DNA of 64,000 bases from Megaleporinus macrocephalus (taxonomy: Eukaryota > Chordata > Actinopteri > Characiformes > Anostomidae): contig CM038714.1 in the NCBI GenBank assembly GCA_021613375.1, forward strand, positions 42,125,623 to 42,189,622, given 5' to 3'. Numbering within the stretch: the stretch's first letter is position 1; every line of letters starts with the position of its first letter. The notes under the pieces are model-generated. The model was not told the DNA's origin and made no database searches. It saw only the letters and a list, made by a program, of their open reading frames with translations. Of the stretch, positions 10,822-24,907 are shown in pieces. The translations under genes were made by a program, and so were the position numbers.

Positions 10822-13682
10822 GCGAGGGAGCTGGGCTTGACGCGTGGGCGTAAGCGCTCCTCGGCTGTGACTAATTCAGTACGAGGGATTTTGCATCGTG
10901 AGACTCACCGTTCAAAACTTTCCAGAGCACCTGATTCCTTTTTTGGTGCTTTGTGTGGCTCCTCATGGTGCAGCTGCGAGAAGATCCGTCCCCCAAAGCC
11001 CCTCGTTCCTCTTGCGCCCCCTTCCTCGACCTCATCTCGCAAGCGTATCATTTGCGCAAGACATTTAAGAACCCTCGACGGATTCAAAGTCTTTCCTAAA
11101 AGACTCAAGTATCGTAGTGCAAGTAATGCCACTGTATCAGTAACAATGGGGCTGGAGTGCTATAACGGGTCGCCCTAATGACTCCGAGTGTGATTGCGAT
11201 ACTTTGTCTGTCAAAGTCCGGAATGGTGTTTGGGTTTGGCCGCCGGTCCCGTCTGCGTGTGGGGCAGAAGGCTGGGCCAGTAAATGGGCCCAGCAGTGCA
11301 GGAAGCCTGCTCTAGAGGCTTGACTTGGAGACTCTTGTTTATAGTTCCCAGAAGGCCATGACGAGCCATAACTCATGCAGCTAAGAGGGGGCTAGCTCAT
11401 GGGGCTGGAATCTGGTCTGAGATACTACTCCTTTCCCCTCGTGTTCTCCTATTCCTTGGCATTTTAACGTGCAGCCCCTAGGTGTGGACGACTCTGGTAA
11501 GTGGTCACGGGTGTGAGCAACAGCACAGCTTCTTTCTTCGGGTCAAGACACACGGGGAACCGCACCTGATGCCGTCCGCCAGTAAAGAGACGGAAAACGT
11601 CAGTCCACACTAGGGCTGGATATAAGCCTTTAGGCAGCACCTCTGTCAACCCTTAAGAGTAATCCCCCTTGCCTTTGATTCTTATCTACAGCACTGCTTC
11701 TGCTCAAAGCTTCTCTCTGCTGAAGTCATCAGACTTTCTTTTCGCCTTCCATGCCACCGTTTAATGCTCAGATTTGACGGATTAAATTTGGTTTTATTAC
11801 ATTTAAAGGTATTGAATTGGGACACACTTCAGTTGCTCAGTGTCATTACCACAAAAGTTTAGAGTTACATCTGTAGCTGCAGGCAAATCGAGTCGACTGT
11901 GATCAGACGTGTGTCCAGACGTTACCAACAACGTAGCAAAGCTGGTCTCCAAAGGATCGCTTTGTCAAGACATGGTTTAGAACTCTTTGGCACTCTTCAT
12001 GAATCCCAGGACTTCCATCATTCTTGATTGATGGAAGGCTGGGAGGGATGCAAAAGACAAATCCGAGTTGGGTCTGTAAAACTCAGATTGCAATCACATT
12101 TGAAACCACCTTCTAATGTTTTCATGTGTTTTTGCTGTTCAGACTATCAAAAATCAATCTGGATATGCCACAAACTGGATTTGGGATGGGAGTCTAACGT
12201 AGCCTAATGGGATGTCCTGATCCAATTTTTTGCCCCACATCCCAATCTGGGCACTGAGGTGTTGGATATTGGTAGATACCAACCTGTACAGGAAAACACA
12301 AGAAGCAAAAGATTGGAAAGGGACCAGACCTAATACATTCAGTTTCCAGTTTTATAAAACATGCCTAATGGTGAGTCTTGATAACGTTGATTACTGAATA
12401 ACAAAACGAACTGAGACTTGCCATTGAGTATTAACTGCAAGCAGGGCTCGCTAGAATGGGGGAGTTGGTGGAGTCTTCAGCTTCTCCCAACAAATCATGG
12501 AGGTTGTCAGTATGAGTGAACGGTAAGGGAAAGTTTGCCATTGATAAAATGTTGAAGGTTGAGAATCAGACCGAGAGGCATTACATCAGTGCTGTGATTA
12601 TGACCGACTGGCAGCCTGTTATGTTTGACCCCTTCAATCTCTTACTCGGCGTCTCTACTAATGTTCCACCAATGCTCCTCCCTCGAATCAACAGTTCTGC
12701 CTTTATAACTCCCTCCAGACGGGCTGGGTCAAATGAAGATCAGGATGCTTCATCAAGCCTGCGGACTGGGCCAGTGAATCACTGGTCACGAGGCTTTGCT
12801 AATTACAGTCAAGATATAGGATTCACATAGATAATAAAGCAGGCTGGGCACTCTCGCTCGGTAATGAGGCCACGGTATTATGAACATATCGAGTGGCGGC
12901 AACACAGTTCCCCCGTGCAGATTGCATAATTTACACTTGGGAAAATGGTTACGGATTACTCGTGGGGCTAATTTAAGGGGTGTGAACCAGCCCGCCAGGT
13001 TGCTGTCTCACTTTTTCTTTATCTGGTGTAAAAGTCTGATGCGAATGTTACGCCGTTAAATGGTTTCTCACGCCTTCGCCGAGACGTGATGAAACTAACT
13101 GTGCCAATTAGCCTGGCGTAATTGTGCTCGGCGTTAAAACTAGCGCCAGTTAGCAATCTTGGAAGACTCTGGAGCGTGATTCATATTTGCTAACATAGTG
13201 TTTGCTTATTCGGCCAGGATTGTTTATTCAGTGCTCAGTGACGTTTAGCGTCATCTTGAATGAAAACAGATGCCGCTAGTCATACAGTATTTAGTGAACA
13301 CGCACAGCCTGTTCACCAAAAAAAATATAGTCCTTCCAAGTCTAGCAGGCTCTTCTTTCAGATCTAATATTATTCTAGGTTTTCTTGCCAATGGTTCACC
13401 GACTGGATTGAGCAGTATGGCGTTAAATGACTTTGGGCTGACCCCCGCAGAGGCGATATGAATGGGCTTTATAATCGTTGTTAGATGAGCAGGCCAGGGT
13501 TGTGCCCTGCCCATATTGCATGGGCTGTAGAACATATGGGACACCTTCTTTGGTTCAAAGGCCAATCGCTTGCGTGTTATTATAACTGTAATGTAAATGT
13601 GAAAGGTAATAATTCAGTTTCTGTGAACTTGTAATGTAGCATGATGGTATTGTTTCAGTATATTGAATAAAAGGGTACAGCC

Positions 13683-14050
13683 ATTAAAAGGATACTTACA
13701 TTTAATAGAAAGGTGGGCAATATGGCTACAATGCAATATCACAAGATGTTTTCATAATACAGTCATCGTATTCATTTCTATGATATCTGATAAGTTGGGA
13801 AAAGTCGTGTTAGAAATATAAAGATAGTCGTGAAATACATTGATTTGTATTGACATACATAGTGAAACAGCACTGCATATAAATTCTTTGTAGTCAAACA
13901 TGCAGGTTTTTTTCATAAAATGCCCCAAAATTGGATATTGTGACATATATGGATGCCATTTATCACAATATTGATATTGTAGTATTGAAGTATTGTACCA
14001 TAAGTACCTATAGTGTTGCCATTGAGTCGTCAAATGCTGAATCACAGTCC
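13683..14050. mobile_element. Decayed hAT-like MITE remnant (tentative)
   Basis: The sequence has the AT-rich, ATATTGTGA/TCACAATAT-laden texture of the better preserved MITEs at 44.9 and 47.1 kb, with TATCACAA near the left and ATCACAATATTGATATTG near the right. I could not define the inverted ends or a target duplication. A similar texture occurs at 1800-2120. Confidence 0.35.
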
Positions 14051-14102
14051 TGATTGCAGATGCAAACCAAAGACCAAACTAAACACATTAACAAAGATCT
14101 GT

Positions 14103-14600
14103 AGTTTCAAGTTTCTTTCAAGTTTCAAGTTTATTTGTCATTTGCACATCTTGTTAGCATTGAAATGCTTGGGATGAGGCTCAGATACAACTCTACAGCA
14201 GAGCAGCATTATATATGTAAAAACAGTGCAAACATACAATAAATAGACAATATTTAAGTAAAAAATAAGCTAGAATATATACATATAGTAATAACTGAAA
14301 TATATAAAGGACTATACAAAACATACACAAGATATATACATAGGATATACAGGAGGACATCTGTAGTAACTTTTGTATTGGCAGGTTATCTAAGAAGATA
14401 CATCTAGTTAAAGTGACTTAGTGCTATTGTCCATAGCAGTGATATCAGAATAAATAATATAAAAGTGTAACATAATGTAATATAGCAGGGGCCGAGTGAA
14501 CGGTATTGGGGTCTCACAGTTTGTTCAGGAGCCTGACAGCCTGTGTGTAGAAGCTGTTCAGTAGGCGGGTTGTTCTGGATTAAGGTGCCTACATGAACAT
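14103..14600 (+). repeat. Probable dispersed repeat, family not identified
   Basis: The opening (repeated TTTCAAGTTT, then TTATTTGTCATTTGCACA) and the block CCTGACAGCCTGTGTGTAGA followed by GCTGTTCAGTAGGCGG resemble a retroelement-derived repeat that is common in fish genomes. This is recognised from general familiarity, not from a second copy in the window. The middle is AT-rich filler without open frames. Confidence 0.45.
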
Positions 14601-15461
14601 GAAGCAGCGCAGCTTCTGCAGCAGTCCTGTATTTCAGTTTACCCAATCACACAGATATACGTAAAACAAGAAGAGAGACCACTGGACGAATAATTTAGCG
14701 GATTATTGTAGATTTCATGTTCTGTTTCTGGTCTGAGTCATAACCTGGCTTGTTATGAAAAAAGGAAAAGGAGTGTTTAGAAACCAAATGAACAGAGAAC
14801 TCTGCGTTTATCTCTCCATTTCAAGTTTGTATCTCTTCTGTTTGGAGTCTGTGGCGCTGGCTCCAACATGAAAACTGTTAAATGGCACTGTTAAACAATT
14901 CACTTCAAATTAACTGACTGACAAAATCCAGTTTGGGGACACATAAATAAAGCCAGCTCAACACGAAAGGTCCGCCAGAGTCTTTGCCCACTCTATTATA
15001 GAAATGCCCATTAAGAGTAGAGTCTTATTACTGTTAACATATATATATATATATATAAATATATATTTAATTTTTATTTTTAAGCCATGGTTTAGTTTCA
15101 TTTTAATTAAATTAGTCAAAAAATCTGGGTTTTATTGAATCACCAACAATTTGCACCTAAACAGAAGGACACTAAAGAACATTGTAGAATAACTTAACTT
15201 CACATAAATTAACATAATGACAGCTCAACAGGCTGCGCCAGCAGTGGTGGCATTGGGTGGCGGTTTGAGAGTTTAGGGGTCTTCCTAGATCACAAGATGG
15301 TGGGATTTTGGTGTTGGCATTTTCAAGTTTTTCTTTTAAAAGTAATAATTTTTTTATTGAGTGAGTTAATCATTTAACAAACGTTCAGCTGTGGCCACAT
15401 AGTTTTCAAATGTACATTACCATCAAAAAATCCAACTGGTTTTGACTGGTCTGATTTTAAC

Positions 15462-15818
15462 TGCACCTACACTGTACTGCTGTTTACATACAATACTGTT
15501 TACATTCACTACTCGCACAAAACATTATTGTTTACATTTGTTACTGTAACTTGCACTTTATGGCTGCTGCTCTTCATACTTGCACATAAAAGCACACATA
15601 ACTTTAATTTTTTTATTCTTTAACTATAAAAATACTTTTATTTACTTCAACTTATATTATTATACTTTGTATATTTTATATATATATTTTTTATTATTTC
15701 TTTTATTTGTTATTATTTCTTTATCTATTGGTGAATGGAGGAACAGCAAAGTACGAATTTCATTGTACAGTGTAACTGTCTGTTCTGCTGTACACATGAC
15801 AATAAAACTCTTCAATTG
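15462..15818 (+). repeat. Retroelement 3'-end-like sequence
   Basis: TTTACATNCA-like motifs and TTGCACTTTATGG are followed by a long AT-rich stretch. It then ends in CGAATTTCATTGTACAG and ACATGACAATAAAACTCTTC, which contains an AATAAA signal. This texture is typical of 3' ends of non-LTR-type repeats in fish. There is no open frame and no defined boundary. It might instead be an old processed transcript. Confidence 0.4.
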
Positions 15819-18473
15819 AATATTGAATTCAGACTAATCAGCATTCACCAGCGTTGTGTTAGCTTGCCAATGGGTTTTTATGTATTGTACTGTGTATTTA
15901 TAACCCTATAGAGATAGATTCTATACTTTGACTGGTAGATGTATCCCCAGTTTCTTAGTTTTAGGATACTTTGTTTCTCAGCACTGGCAGATATTTACAT
16001 GAAAAGATTGACGTTTCAAGACTGGCCCACAATTCCCATATTGGTCCCTCCCTAATGTAACGTTTACCATCCTACCCAGTTAATTTCTTCCCTGTGCACA
16101 CATGTTCCTACGCACCTCTGAGAACTCCCCGCAGCCCGATCCATATGCGAGCTGTCATCTTCTTCCATGTAAAAGCACATTTGTCTGAAGGATGTATCTG
16201 TGCACGTGTCCGTGCATAAGTTTAGGAGAAACGGCAGGAGCACTTTATATTGACAGATCTCGGAAATAGCCCTTTCAAATAAGCCCCCCCAAATTGTGTG
16301 CGGTAGCTGGAAGGTCATTTCAGTGTTGAATAGAGGCTCTTTGATTACATGCAATTCTGATAACAACAGCACTCCCTTCAGACACACTGTGCCAGTGTGT
16401 GTGTGTGTGTGAGTGAGGCGAAATGATTTATTTATTTATCTTTCATCAAACATTCCCCTCTCCAGGTTTGTCACATTTATCTGTTAGCGCTACAGAGTTG
16501 GTTGGTTTTTTTATCCTCCCCCCTCCCCGAGTGTTTTTCAACTGCGCGGCTCTTGACCTAGAAATTAAATTCCGTTCCAAAATTGCTGAATGGTGTTTCC
16601 TTTCTTTTCGCGGTGCGCCGCAAACCTAATTACGATGCTTTTTGGAGCAAAATGTTTTTGATTGATTAATTTTTTTCCCTGCTTTTATCACGCCGGTGGA
16701 AAGGGGAAACAAAAAAAAAACACAAAAAAAGGAGTGAAGTGATGTTAATTAACGAAGCTATAAACCCCTAAGGCAACAAGGTTTTCTGAAAAGAACGGTG
16801 GAGAGAAATGGCAAGTTCTGCCGTAATAGGCTTCACCCTGGTCTTTAACATTCACCGGAGTCTTCGTCTCGGCTCGTCTCGGCTGGGGGAGAAGAAAAAT
16901 AAAAAAAAAAGGAAAGGAAAACCTCTGAAGGTCAGAGGCAATGGAGTATTTGTTGTGTGCGTTCATTGTGTTAGTTTGCACGCTCACCCACCCCCTCTCA
17001 GTAGCTGCCCCCAGGCTGCTGTTCCTCCACCAGCGGCTGCGAGAGTTGGGCAACAAAAGGCCCACTTTTAAAAACCTTGCCCTTTTCCCTTTTTCTCTCT
17101 AAATGGAAACTAATCACTGAGGTGTTAAAACTGCCACAGGCCTCGTCCCAAATGGCAGGGGTTTATACTGTCATTAGTGCCCGGTGACACAGACACCAGC
17201 GCACTTTGGCTTAAATGAGCATCCGCATTGGAGCCATTTCCATTCATTATAACGAGCATAAGCAACAGATCACCACAGGTTAGCAATATTCTCCACTGGC
17301 TTTATTGGTCCCACCGCTTGGTGGGCAATTACAGAAGAATGGAATGTGCATTGAGGTGTTCCAGCGTTCAGAAACAACAATAAATTAATGATCTTTTACT
17401 GCAAGTTGTTCTTGATGCAGCAAGAGTCCCTATTGCTTAATAGTCTTTTCCTATAAGCACCCACTTTGCGGGGATAGTCTTCAGTTATTAACTTCTTAAT
17501 TGTCTCAGGAGCTCAGCAGCTCTAGGTGTAGGATTATAAAGCGGGTTTGGATTATCTTTATGTTTTAGGTTGACGGTAGAGTTACTGGAGGATTCTGTAA
17601 ACTTTGAAAAACTTCTGTATAATTAATTAACATGAAAATCAGGTGTTTTTATCATCTCACTGGCTTTGCTTGGAGCTTCTACAGTTTGTACAATTGTGAA
17701 ATAGCTTTTATTATTTTTCTTCTTTAAAATGTCCCAAACATACCTATCTGCTGTTAAAGGGTTTTAAAAAGTCTGGTTTAGGCTAAAAGCTTATTGCAAA
17801 GTGATTGTTAAACAGTGACTCAGACATCAAGCGTCGTAATTGTAATTGCCTCATGTAATTAACGTGAGGGAGGTTTTAGACATTAAACAATCCAGATGTC
17901 TGGTTCCTATCACCACCAATGTGAACAATTCTGTGACACAGTTTTATACCATGCCACATCAAACCACTCTGAATGACTCTAAAATTGAATCCCCTTTAAG
18001 GTGGGTACTAGGTTTATACATTTTAAAATTTAATAGATATTTACTTCTATTTAAGGAACCTAGCATCTAGTCGGCGATCTATTCTGGGAAATTTGCAATG
18101 GCCCTTCAAACTCCTTAGTGGAGCACTGCCACGCATTTCCTCACTCAAGAGCACTTTCTATAGGCTACCATGTTTTCTATCACTATATGAAAGCGGTATG
18201 AGTTTTTTTTTTTTTTTGAATAGGCAAATCGTCAAGAGCTCAATTGGAATCAGTAAGAGCTTATTATTGTTTTCTATCAGGGTAATGATAAAAACGTGGC
18301 TGAAGTGTGACATATTTCTATTCAGTGTAGTGAGAGACACTAAATAGACTTCTTTTTTTGGCTTTATTAGATTCTTCAAATATCAAAGGAATGCAGCGAC
18401 AGCCAAAGACGCAGAAACATGTTGTTTTTGTGCTGCTAAAAAAAATCTACACTGGACCATCAAAATTAAATAG

Positions 18474-18475
<2 letters not shown>

Positions 18476-18551
<76 letters not shown>
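18476..18551. repeat. (TA)n microsatellite, ~76 bp
   Basis: About 38 uninterrupted TA dinucleotides. They generate an apparent Tyr-Ile repeat frame that is not a gene. Confidence 0.98.
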
Positions 18552-18553
<2 letters not shown>

Positions 18554-18959
18554 TCATAAAAATATATATATCATGATATATGATTATTTGGTATTTATTT
18601 ATTTGGTAGAACACAGTATAACAAATCTTGAATAAAAATCATTGTGTTCACTGTGGAGTTATCACACTGTACACTTTTCAGATGTTTGAATAGCAAATGT
18701 GCTGACATCATCATGTATCATGAAAAATGTATCAGTTTCTATATGATACTACTAACCAAAATCTAATTATCAAATGCTCAATAATATCTGAATCACACTG
18801 TCAGATTATTGCTTAAAACATAAATAGAATAGGACAAATGCTTTGATTGGACTGACGGATCAAACCACCATTTGATTGCTTATGCCCTGTATTGCATTTC
18901 TAACCCAATAGAAACATGTTTTATATATCTATATTTATATATATAAACTTGAGACTCCA

Positions 18960-19330
18960 GAGATTTAAGGCTGAGAGGATCATTCAAAAGCTTTGTCCAC
19001 AACAGGCTGAGGTCAAAACCAAAACAAGACCGTGAAAGCGCAAGGGGAATATCAAGGAGAGGGCCAGACAGGGGTCAACAGCAATAGACAAAAAACTACA
19101 GACGCCAAAGAGAAGAACAAAACAAGCCAGGCTAATACACAGATAAAGCAAGAGGGAAGCACACGAGGAGGCAAACAAAGTCTTTACGGAGAGGGAATAA
19201 TTAGATTCAGGTGTGACTGGGTAGAACTTTGGAGAGGCTGATCTTGAGGAAAGTTGCTGATTGGATCATAGTGGAGAAGGTGGCACATGTTCTCCTAAGA
19301 CATTCAGGAATTGGAGTCTTTGGGGTGATT
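18960..19330. repeat. Possible dispersed repeat (low confidence)
   Basis: A purine-rich stretch with AAAACCAAAACAAGACCG and AACAAAACAAGCCAGGC, followed by ATTCAGGTGTGACTGG and GTTGCTGATTGGATCA, has the feel of an internal part of a fish retroelement. There is no second copy in the window, no ends and no coding frame. Confidence 0.3.
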
Positions 19331-20200
19331 GGGGTTAGAAACTACAGAGCCATGATGCTCATCCAGGTTGTAGCCCCAGTTTCTCTGTTTTAGAAATGCT
19401 AATATATAGGTATGGGAAGCTGTGTACTTGGAAAAACATCACAATATTGGTCCATCTCTGAGTATCACTGCGTTCAGAGCTATTACAGCATTATACAATA
19501 CATTTCATAGTGTTGTAGCACTACCACCATGACTTACATCACTATCCGCCTCATCCTAAGTTACCGCCCACAATAAGAAATCCAATGAATCTCAGTTTTT
19601 AAATGTATGTATCTTTTTGGGAAGTTGTGTAAGAGGTAATAACCAATGCTGTAGTCCTTGTCCAGCAGGAGAACAAGTGTTCTTTCACAGACCTCCTTAA
19701 CCCGGAGAGTCCAGGAAAAGACATGGTCCCTCCTGACCATATTTAAATATTCAGCAGGATATCAGGGGAGCGGAAGCTGGAGTTTCACACCCCCCTCCTC
19801 GACTTATGAATATTTAGCTGTGGAACATGACAGGGTGTTGTAGAACAGCGTTTGTTTCTGACATCTCACGAGAGGCCCATCTGTGGGTTCTGGCTGGATG
19901 ATGTGGAGGACTTGTGGAGGTTAACCGGGATTTCCGCATCAGTGGTGCTCCACTGATAGGAGTCCAGCACAGGATTCGGGTTGCCATTAGGAACGTTTAC
20001 GGTTTGTTTTAAGGGCCCTTAAAATGGGCAGTAAAGCTCATTGTTTTGGCAGGTTAATGACTGGGCGCCATTGATTGGTTAATGTAATGACGCGGTTGGT
20101 AGAAGCGGGCTGGATGGAGGCGTGCTTTAGTGGAGGAATTTGAATGACAGTGGACGGAGGCCTGTTTTTGCCTGGCACTGGCCAAGTCTCCAGACGAGGG

Positions 20201-20201
<1 letters not shown>

Positions 20202-20239
<38 letters not shown>
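20202..20239 (+). repeat. Uninterrupted run of 38 G
   Basis: The run follows CAGACGAGGGC and is followed by TTGGGG. Such a run can form G-quadruplexes on this strand and is prone to length error in sequencing, so the true length may differ. Confidence 0.95.
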
Positions 20240-20241
<2 letters not shown>

Positions 20242-21450
20242 GGGGAGGCTCTGGATGGATGTGGTATCTCCACGTGCTCCGGTTGGGGTTACTTGGAGTG
20301 CACCCGGCTGGATGACAAAAGAGGGAGAGACGTAGAGATAGGGAGCATTAATCACTCCAACTGGAATACATTAGCCTTCTCATACTCCCCCAGAAAGACC
20401 CTCTTCTGTAAGCTCTTCACAGCTCGTGATGTGAACTGTATGATGGCTCAAATGATCACACCCCAGGATACGTTAAGACCACACTGCTGACTCGGGCCTG
20501 GGCCCTTAGTCACCTTAGACACTATGGTTTGGAAAAAAAGAAAAAAATCAATACAGCAACATATATTGAGATAGCTCTTCTTGAGAGAGGTTATTGATGT
20601 GCTGGTGCCAGGTATCCATGTTTTTATTAAATGTACAGGCTGTTTAAAAGGATTTCTCAACTAGGTTAGCGCTTTTTCATAACTTCTCAAGGGGGCGCTA
20701 ATCAAATCGCAGCGAGAGCAGGGTGAAAACAAGTTAGTTAGCTTGTGGTGAAGAAAATAAACTCACAGTTAGGGTGACAGAGTACGAAGGAAAGCAAGTT
20801 AGAGAATTAGAGAGAGCAGATTTCAAGTTAATAGTCTGGGCCCACTTTAGATTTTCCACAAACTCCATATATTACATGGGCAACCCAGGAAATCTGCACC
20901 ATCATCATCCTCACCTGCATTCTGATCTTCTGGAGAAACTTAGTAAACCCACAGTGAGAAGCATTTTGCCTGTTGGGGGATGTATGGTTTTAGTTTTTCA
21001 GATACATCCATCCACAGAAGTGCAGACCATGGTAACCTGGCCACATCTATCAGGATTCTGTGCACCGTATTGTGATTGGCTGTCCTCTAGGGATGGAAAT
21101 AACCAAAGGTTTGCACAACATGATGTAATAATTACAATGCCTAAGTCACAAATTATGATTCATTTGAAAATACTGTGCTAACATATATTGTGATTCATAA
21201 CGTTTTTTCAATTCATCCCCAGAGGACAACTATATCAACACCTTGTGACATAAACTTTTTAGTCTGTTCTTCTGTTTTCCGTCAGTTTTCTTGCAGCAAA
21301 ATGGGTAAAAACCTTACATCACAGTACAGTGTGCAAAACATTTCAGCACTTGTTGGCATTACATTTAAAAAAAGCTATTTTTACAGACAGGACGCTTTTA
21401 TTGGCTCAGCTAAACACTTAATTTTTAAATATTTATATAATATTAACATT

Positions 21451-22055
21451 TTTTGATTCCGATCGCCGATCACCTTTCAATGCAATCGACCGATAGCCGA
21501 TGCCGATAGAGGGCGGGTCCATATGCCACAACAGGGCTACATGTAGTTATTAGTGCAAGCAAGTCATAAAACATGGTCTAAACTGGTTTATTACCATTTT
21601 TAACGAGCTCATGTGTGCTCAGCATAATATTTTGAACATAATTATTAGTAAATAAACAAAGTAAGTCAAACTTATTTCGCCAATACTGCAATCATTACAT
21701 TTAGATCCTTAATTTAAAACGAAAAAAGCTATTTAAATAAATGCAGTCAAAACTGTAATCATTAAACGCAGATCTGGAATTGTTGCTGTTGTTCTGTTCG
21801 TACCGGTCAGATCTGGACATACCCGAAAATGAAAGGGTATGTGTTTCCACCTAGTGGTTCAGATAGGAATTGCAAGGACCTGGCCGGAGGGTGTTTTAAT
21901 GAAACGCTAGCTGGAAATACAGAAATTAGGCTCATTTGTTTAAGGCTATCGATCGGCTCTCAGGTTGGCTAAATTGGAGAAATATCGTCTGATCGCATAT
22001 TTTAATTAAAAATTGGCCGATACCGATACATAGCCGATCGATCTTTCCATCTCTA
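21451..22055 (-). mobile_element. hAT-like MITE, family C, truncated copy
   Basis: This is an inverted relative of 48539-49367. Landmarks are GATTCCGATCGCCGATCACC at the left, AGAGGGCGGG, CTAGTGGTTCAGATAGGAATT, GCTAGCTGGAAATACAGAAA and a right end ending CCATCTCTA. The outermost ~30 bp expected at the left is missing and I see no matching target duplication, so it is probably truncated. It has no coding capacity. Confidence 0.7.
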
Positions 22056-24521
22056 TTGATTTTTTACTTCTGGAAACAACCCAGTATTATTTACAGCTCT
22101 CATCTAATACCTGCTTTTACTGCTTTGTACTTTATTAAGCTAAATCTAGATTGTTGTTGAAGGAACTGGATATATTCATACAGTCTGGGGCGTCCAGGAG
22201 AAATCTGGAACTACACTTCGTTCTTCAAACTGGAGCTCAAGATATTTTTTTTCACAAAACAAGACATTCATGTTGCCTTGTATTGTATATATGCTAATTT
22301 TCATCTGTTCCTATGATATCTGGTGTTCCTATGGGTGAAAATACACTTTAAAACACTTTTTAAAACAGTTATCGTAGATTACAGTAGTTTATATCCAAAA
22401 TATTGAGACTTGTTACCTATGGGTCTTTCTTTAGAAGTCATCTAAAGATAGCTAGTTAGTTTTCAAGCATCTCAGAAACTGGTGAGCGAGATGTTCTTGC
22501 CTTTGCTGGCATATACCACTTTGTTTCCTGCAGGCGCCTATTTGTTGTGGCTCGAGCCTCTTCACGTCACACAAGTCATGTGTCTATGTAGTAACAGCTT
22601 CATTGTGAAGGACACAAGCTACTTTGAGGTTCCCATCCACCATGGTTAAGGCACCTTGGTTGGCAATCACAGCTCAATAGCAGTTTCATGACTTCAGTGC
22701 TGCTAGTCCCTAAACGCCTCAGGCCAGAGCACAGCCCATTCCCAGGGCCAAAACAGAGGGACTCGCTTTCCTGCAAACTTCCAGACCACACCGCCGTGAC
22801 AAATCGCCAGTCTCCCGTGTTCGTGCGAGCACAACGTAAACATTTATGATCGTTCCTGCTCTGTCTCTGGCTTGTGGGCAAGGCGTGGGATGCTTGAAAT
22901 TTAAAATAATTTTTCTTTTCTCTTTTTTCTTCTTCATCAAGATGATGTTCTTGAAAACCTGTCAAGTCCGTTTAAGAAGCTTTTCATGCTTTTGCCTTCT
23001 GTCGGTTCCCTTCAGGTATTTTTAGGCCGGGTAGAAGTGTGCCGTAATGCAGTGGTCTCTAATGGGAATGTAATGAAGGCACACATGGGACGATTCTGGG
23101 CCACCAGTAATAATCTGTTTGCTTGTCCTATGATGATATTTTAGATTTGCTACATTAAAGCAATGACATGGGTGACAGCATGCTAAATGAAACAGCTCGG
23201 CCATCGAAGTGAACGAGATAGACTCTCTGCTGTTGGCTAGGAAGACAGCTGGCGGTTTGGGAGTAGCTCTTTTGGAGTCGTGGGTAGACGCTGAAACTCA
23301 TCGCTCATTGCTGTAGAGTTTTAGTTGGGCCGAACTTTTTGGCCCGAATCTGAATACAGCCTGAAGCACCGTCCAGCCCACATCACCAATGTTTTGCGTG
23401 TGAACCCAGCCCAAGCCAAGCTGTATCATCAGGTTTTGAGTTCGAAGCTGTTCCAAGACCATTTTGTCTGAACTCGATCCTTCAAAATCAAACTTCTGTG
23501 CAAAGATTGAATTATTTCTAACAGTCAACATGAATCGTGGCTTGCTGGGTGGCTGGTAGCCCAGAAGCATACTAATAGATTAAGTGGGTCAGTAACCGGA
23601 AGGCTGTGGGTTCAACTCTTAAGTCTTGCCTGGTGGTATTGGCCATAGATAGGCAGCATGAACCTACTTTTCCTTGTAGGTTCAATAACATACATATCAT
23701 GGAAAGATACATAACATTGATGACCTACTGTCATGGCTTGTTAATTTATGTTGATCAGGCTGTTTGGAATAAAATGTGTGGTCCTTGATTTACTCCAGCC
23801 TGCGCTCGAAACAGAAACACATCCACATTCGCAGCACCTTCCTGAGTTAATGACGGCCATAAACTGCTGTTAATAGCAGCAACATTCCCGCGCATGGAAA
23901 GAATACTGCAGCTCTAAATGATTGGCAAGGGCAATAGGATGTTGTAATCCAACATGATGTAAGGGCCAAGGATTTAGAGAATAAGTTACTATGTGCTTTG
24001 GAATAGTAATCTGTTGGAAAAGCAATCCGTCTGTCAGCATGTGCCTGGGCTCCGTCCACACTCTGTTGTGTTGTCAGACACAGCCAGTCATCTGAAGTAG
24101 GATTTTTACATGATGGAAGGAGGGGGTGAAGGAGAAGTAGGCCTGCAATTACCATTTTGTAGTCCCCTTGTGAGGCTTATTCAGAATAAATAATTAAGTA
24201 TTTTGTTAAAAAAAAAAACACACACAGCATTAAAAGTGCTGTTCGAAAGGCGGTAGGACCGAACGAGGAGGACTGGCCTTGAGACAGAGATAAATTAGAG
24301 AGTAGCCAAGGATTTGTCAGTTTGTGTGAGAGTGTAACCGAGTGTGTATTTATCTTTTTGAAGGACGAGATGTTTCTAGGATATGTATATATACCGACTC
24401 AAAGCTTTCTTTAAATACTAATTTAATTATTAGTAGTAATAATTAGTTGTTTTACATATGTTAGCATGCTTATTTACAAAATACTGTGTAAACATCGTAG
24501 GTAACTTATACACTTAGACAC

Positions 24522-24599
<78 letters not shown>

Positions 24600-24600
24600 C
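24522..24600. repeat. (TATC)n microsatellite
   Basis: Nearly twenty TATC units, with an interruption only at the right edge. It abuts the first truncated GCTGTCC-family copy. Confidence 0.97.
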
Positions 24601-24602
24601 TT

Positions 24603-24703
24603 TCTATATCATTGTTGCAAATATATAATTTTAACACAAAATGTACTGTATATTATTGTGTGAACATTTGATGATGAATGGACCAATGAAATTGCTCCAA
24701 AAT

Positions 24704-24705
<2 letters not shown>
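24603..24705. mobile_element. GCTGTCC-family TIR element, truncated copy a
   Basis: It contains the family's central motif in the form GAACATTTGATGATGAATGG and CCAATGAAATTGCTCCAAAAT, preceded by TCTATATCATTGTTGC. It is cut off on the right by a CT/TA compound microsatellite. An almost identical ~115-bp stretch follows at 24774-24891, so this is a local duplication. Confidence 0.7.

Positions 24706-24769
<64 letters not shown>
24704..24769. repeat. Compound (CT)n(TA)n microsatellite
   Basis: About 17 CT units (24704-24738) run straight into about 16 TA units (24737-24769). The array separates the two duplicated truncated element copies. Confidence 0.96.
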
Positions 24770-24771
<2 letters not shown>

Positions 24772-24773
24772 TG

Positions 24774-24891
24774 TCTATATCATTGTTGCCAAAAAAAAAC
24801 CTTTTTCTATATAATTTTAACACAAATTGTACTGTATATTATTGTGTGAACATTTGATGATGAATAGACTAATGAAAATGCTCCAAAATAG
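24774..24891. mobile_element. GCTGTCC-family TIR element, truncated copy b
   Basis: This is the duplicate of 24603-24705. It has the same TCTATATCATTGTTGC start, an A-rich insertion, then GTACTGTATATTATTGTG and the GATGATGAATAGAC core. A TA array follows after a few bases. Confidence 0.7.
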
Positions 24892-24905
24892 TGTGGTGGA
24901 AAAAA

Positions 24906-24907
<2 letters not shown>

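Noticed and set aside
10780..11178. 132-codon open frame beginning in the 10.7-kb repeat segment
   Set aside because: Its start lies within a duplicated non-coding segment; the peptide shows no recognisable family and no second exon.
18358..18576. Tyr-Ile repeat open frames here and at 24807-24995, 32991-33194 and 33009-33338
   Set aside because: These are translations of TA microsatellites.
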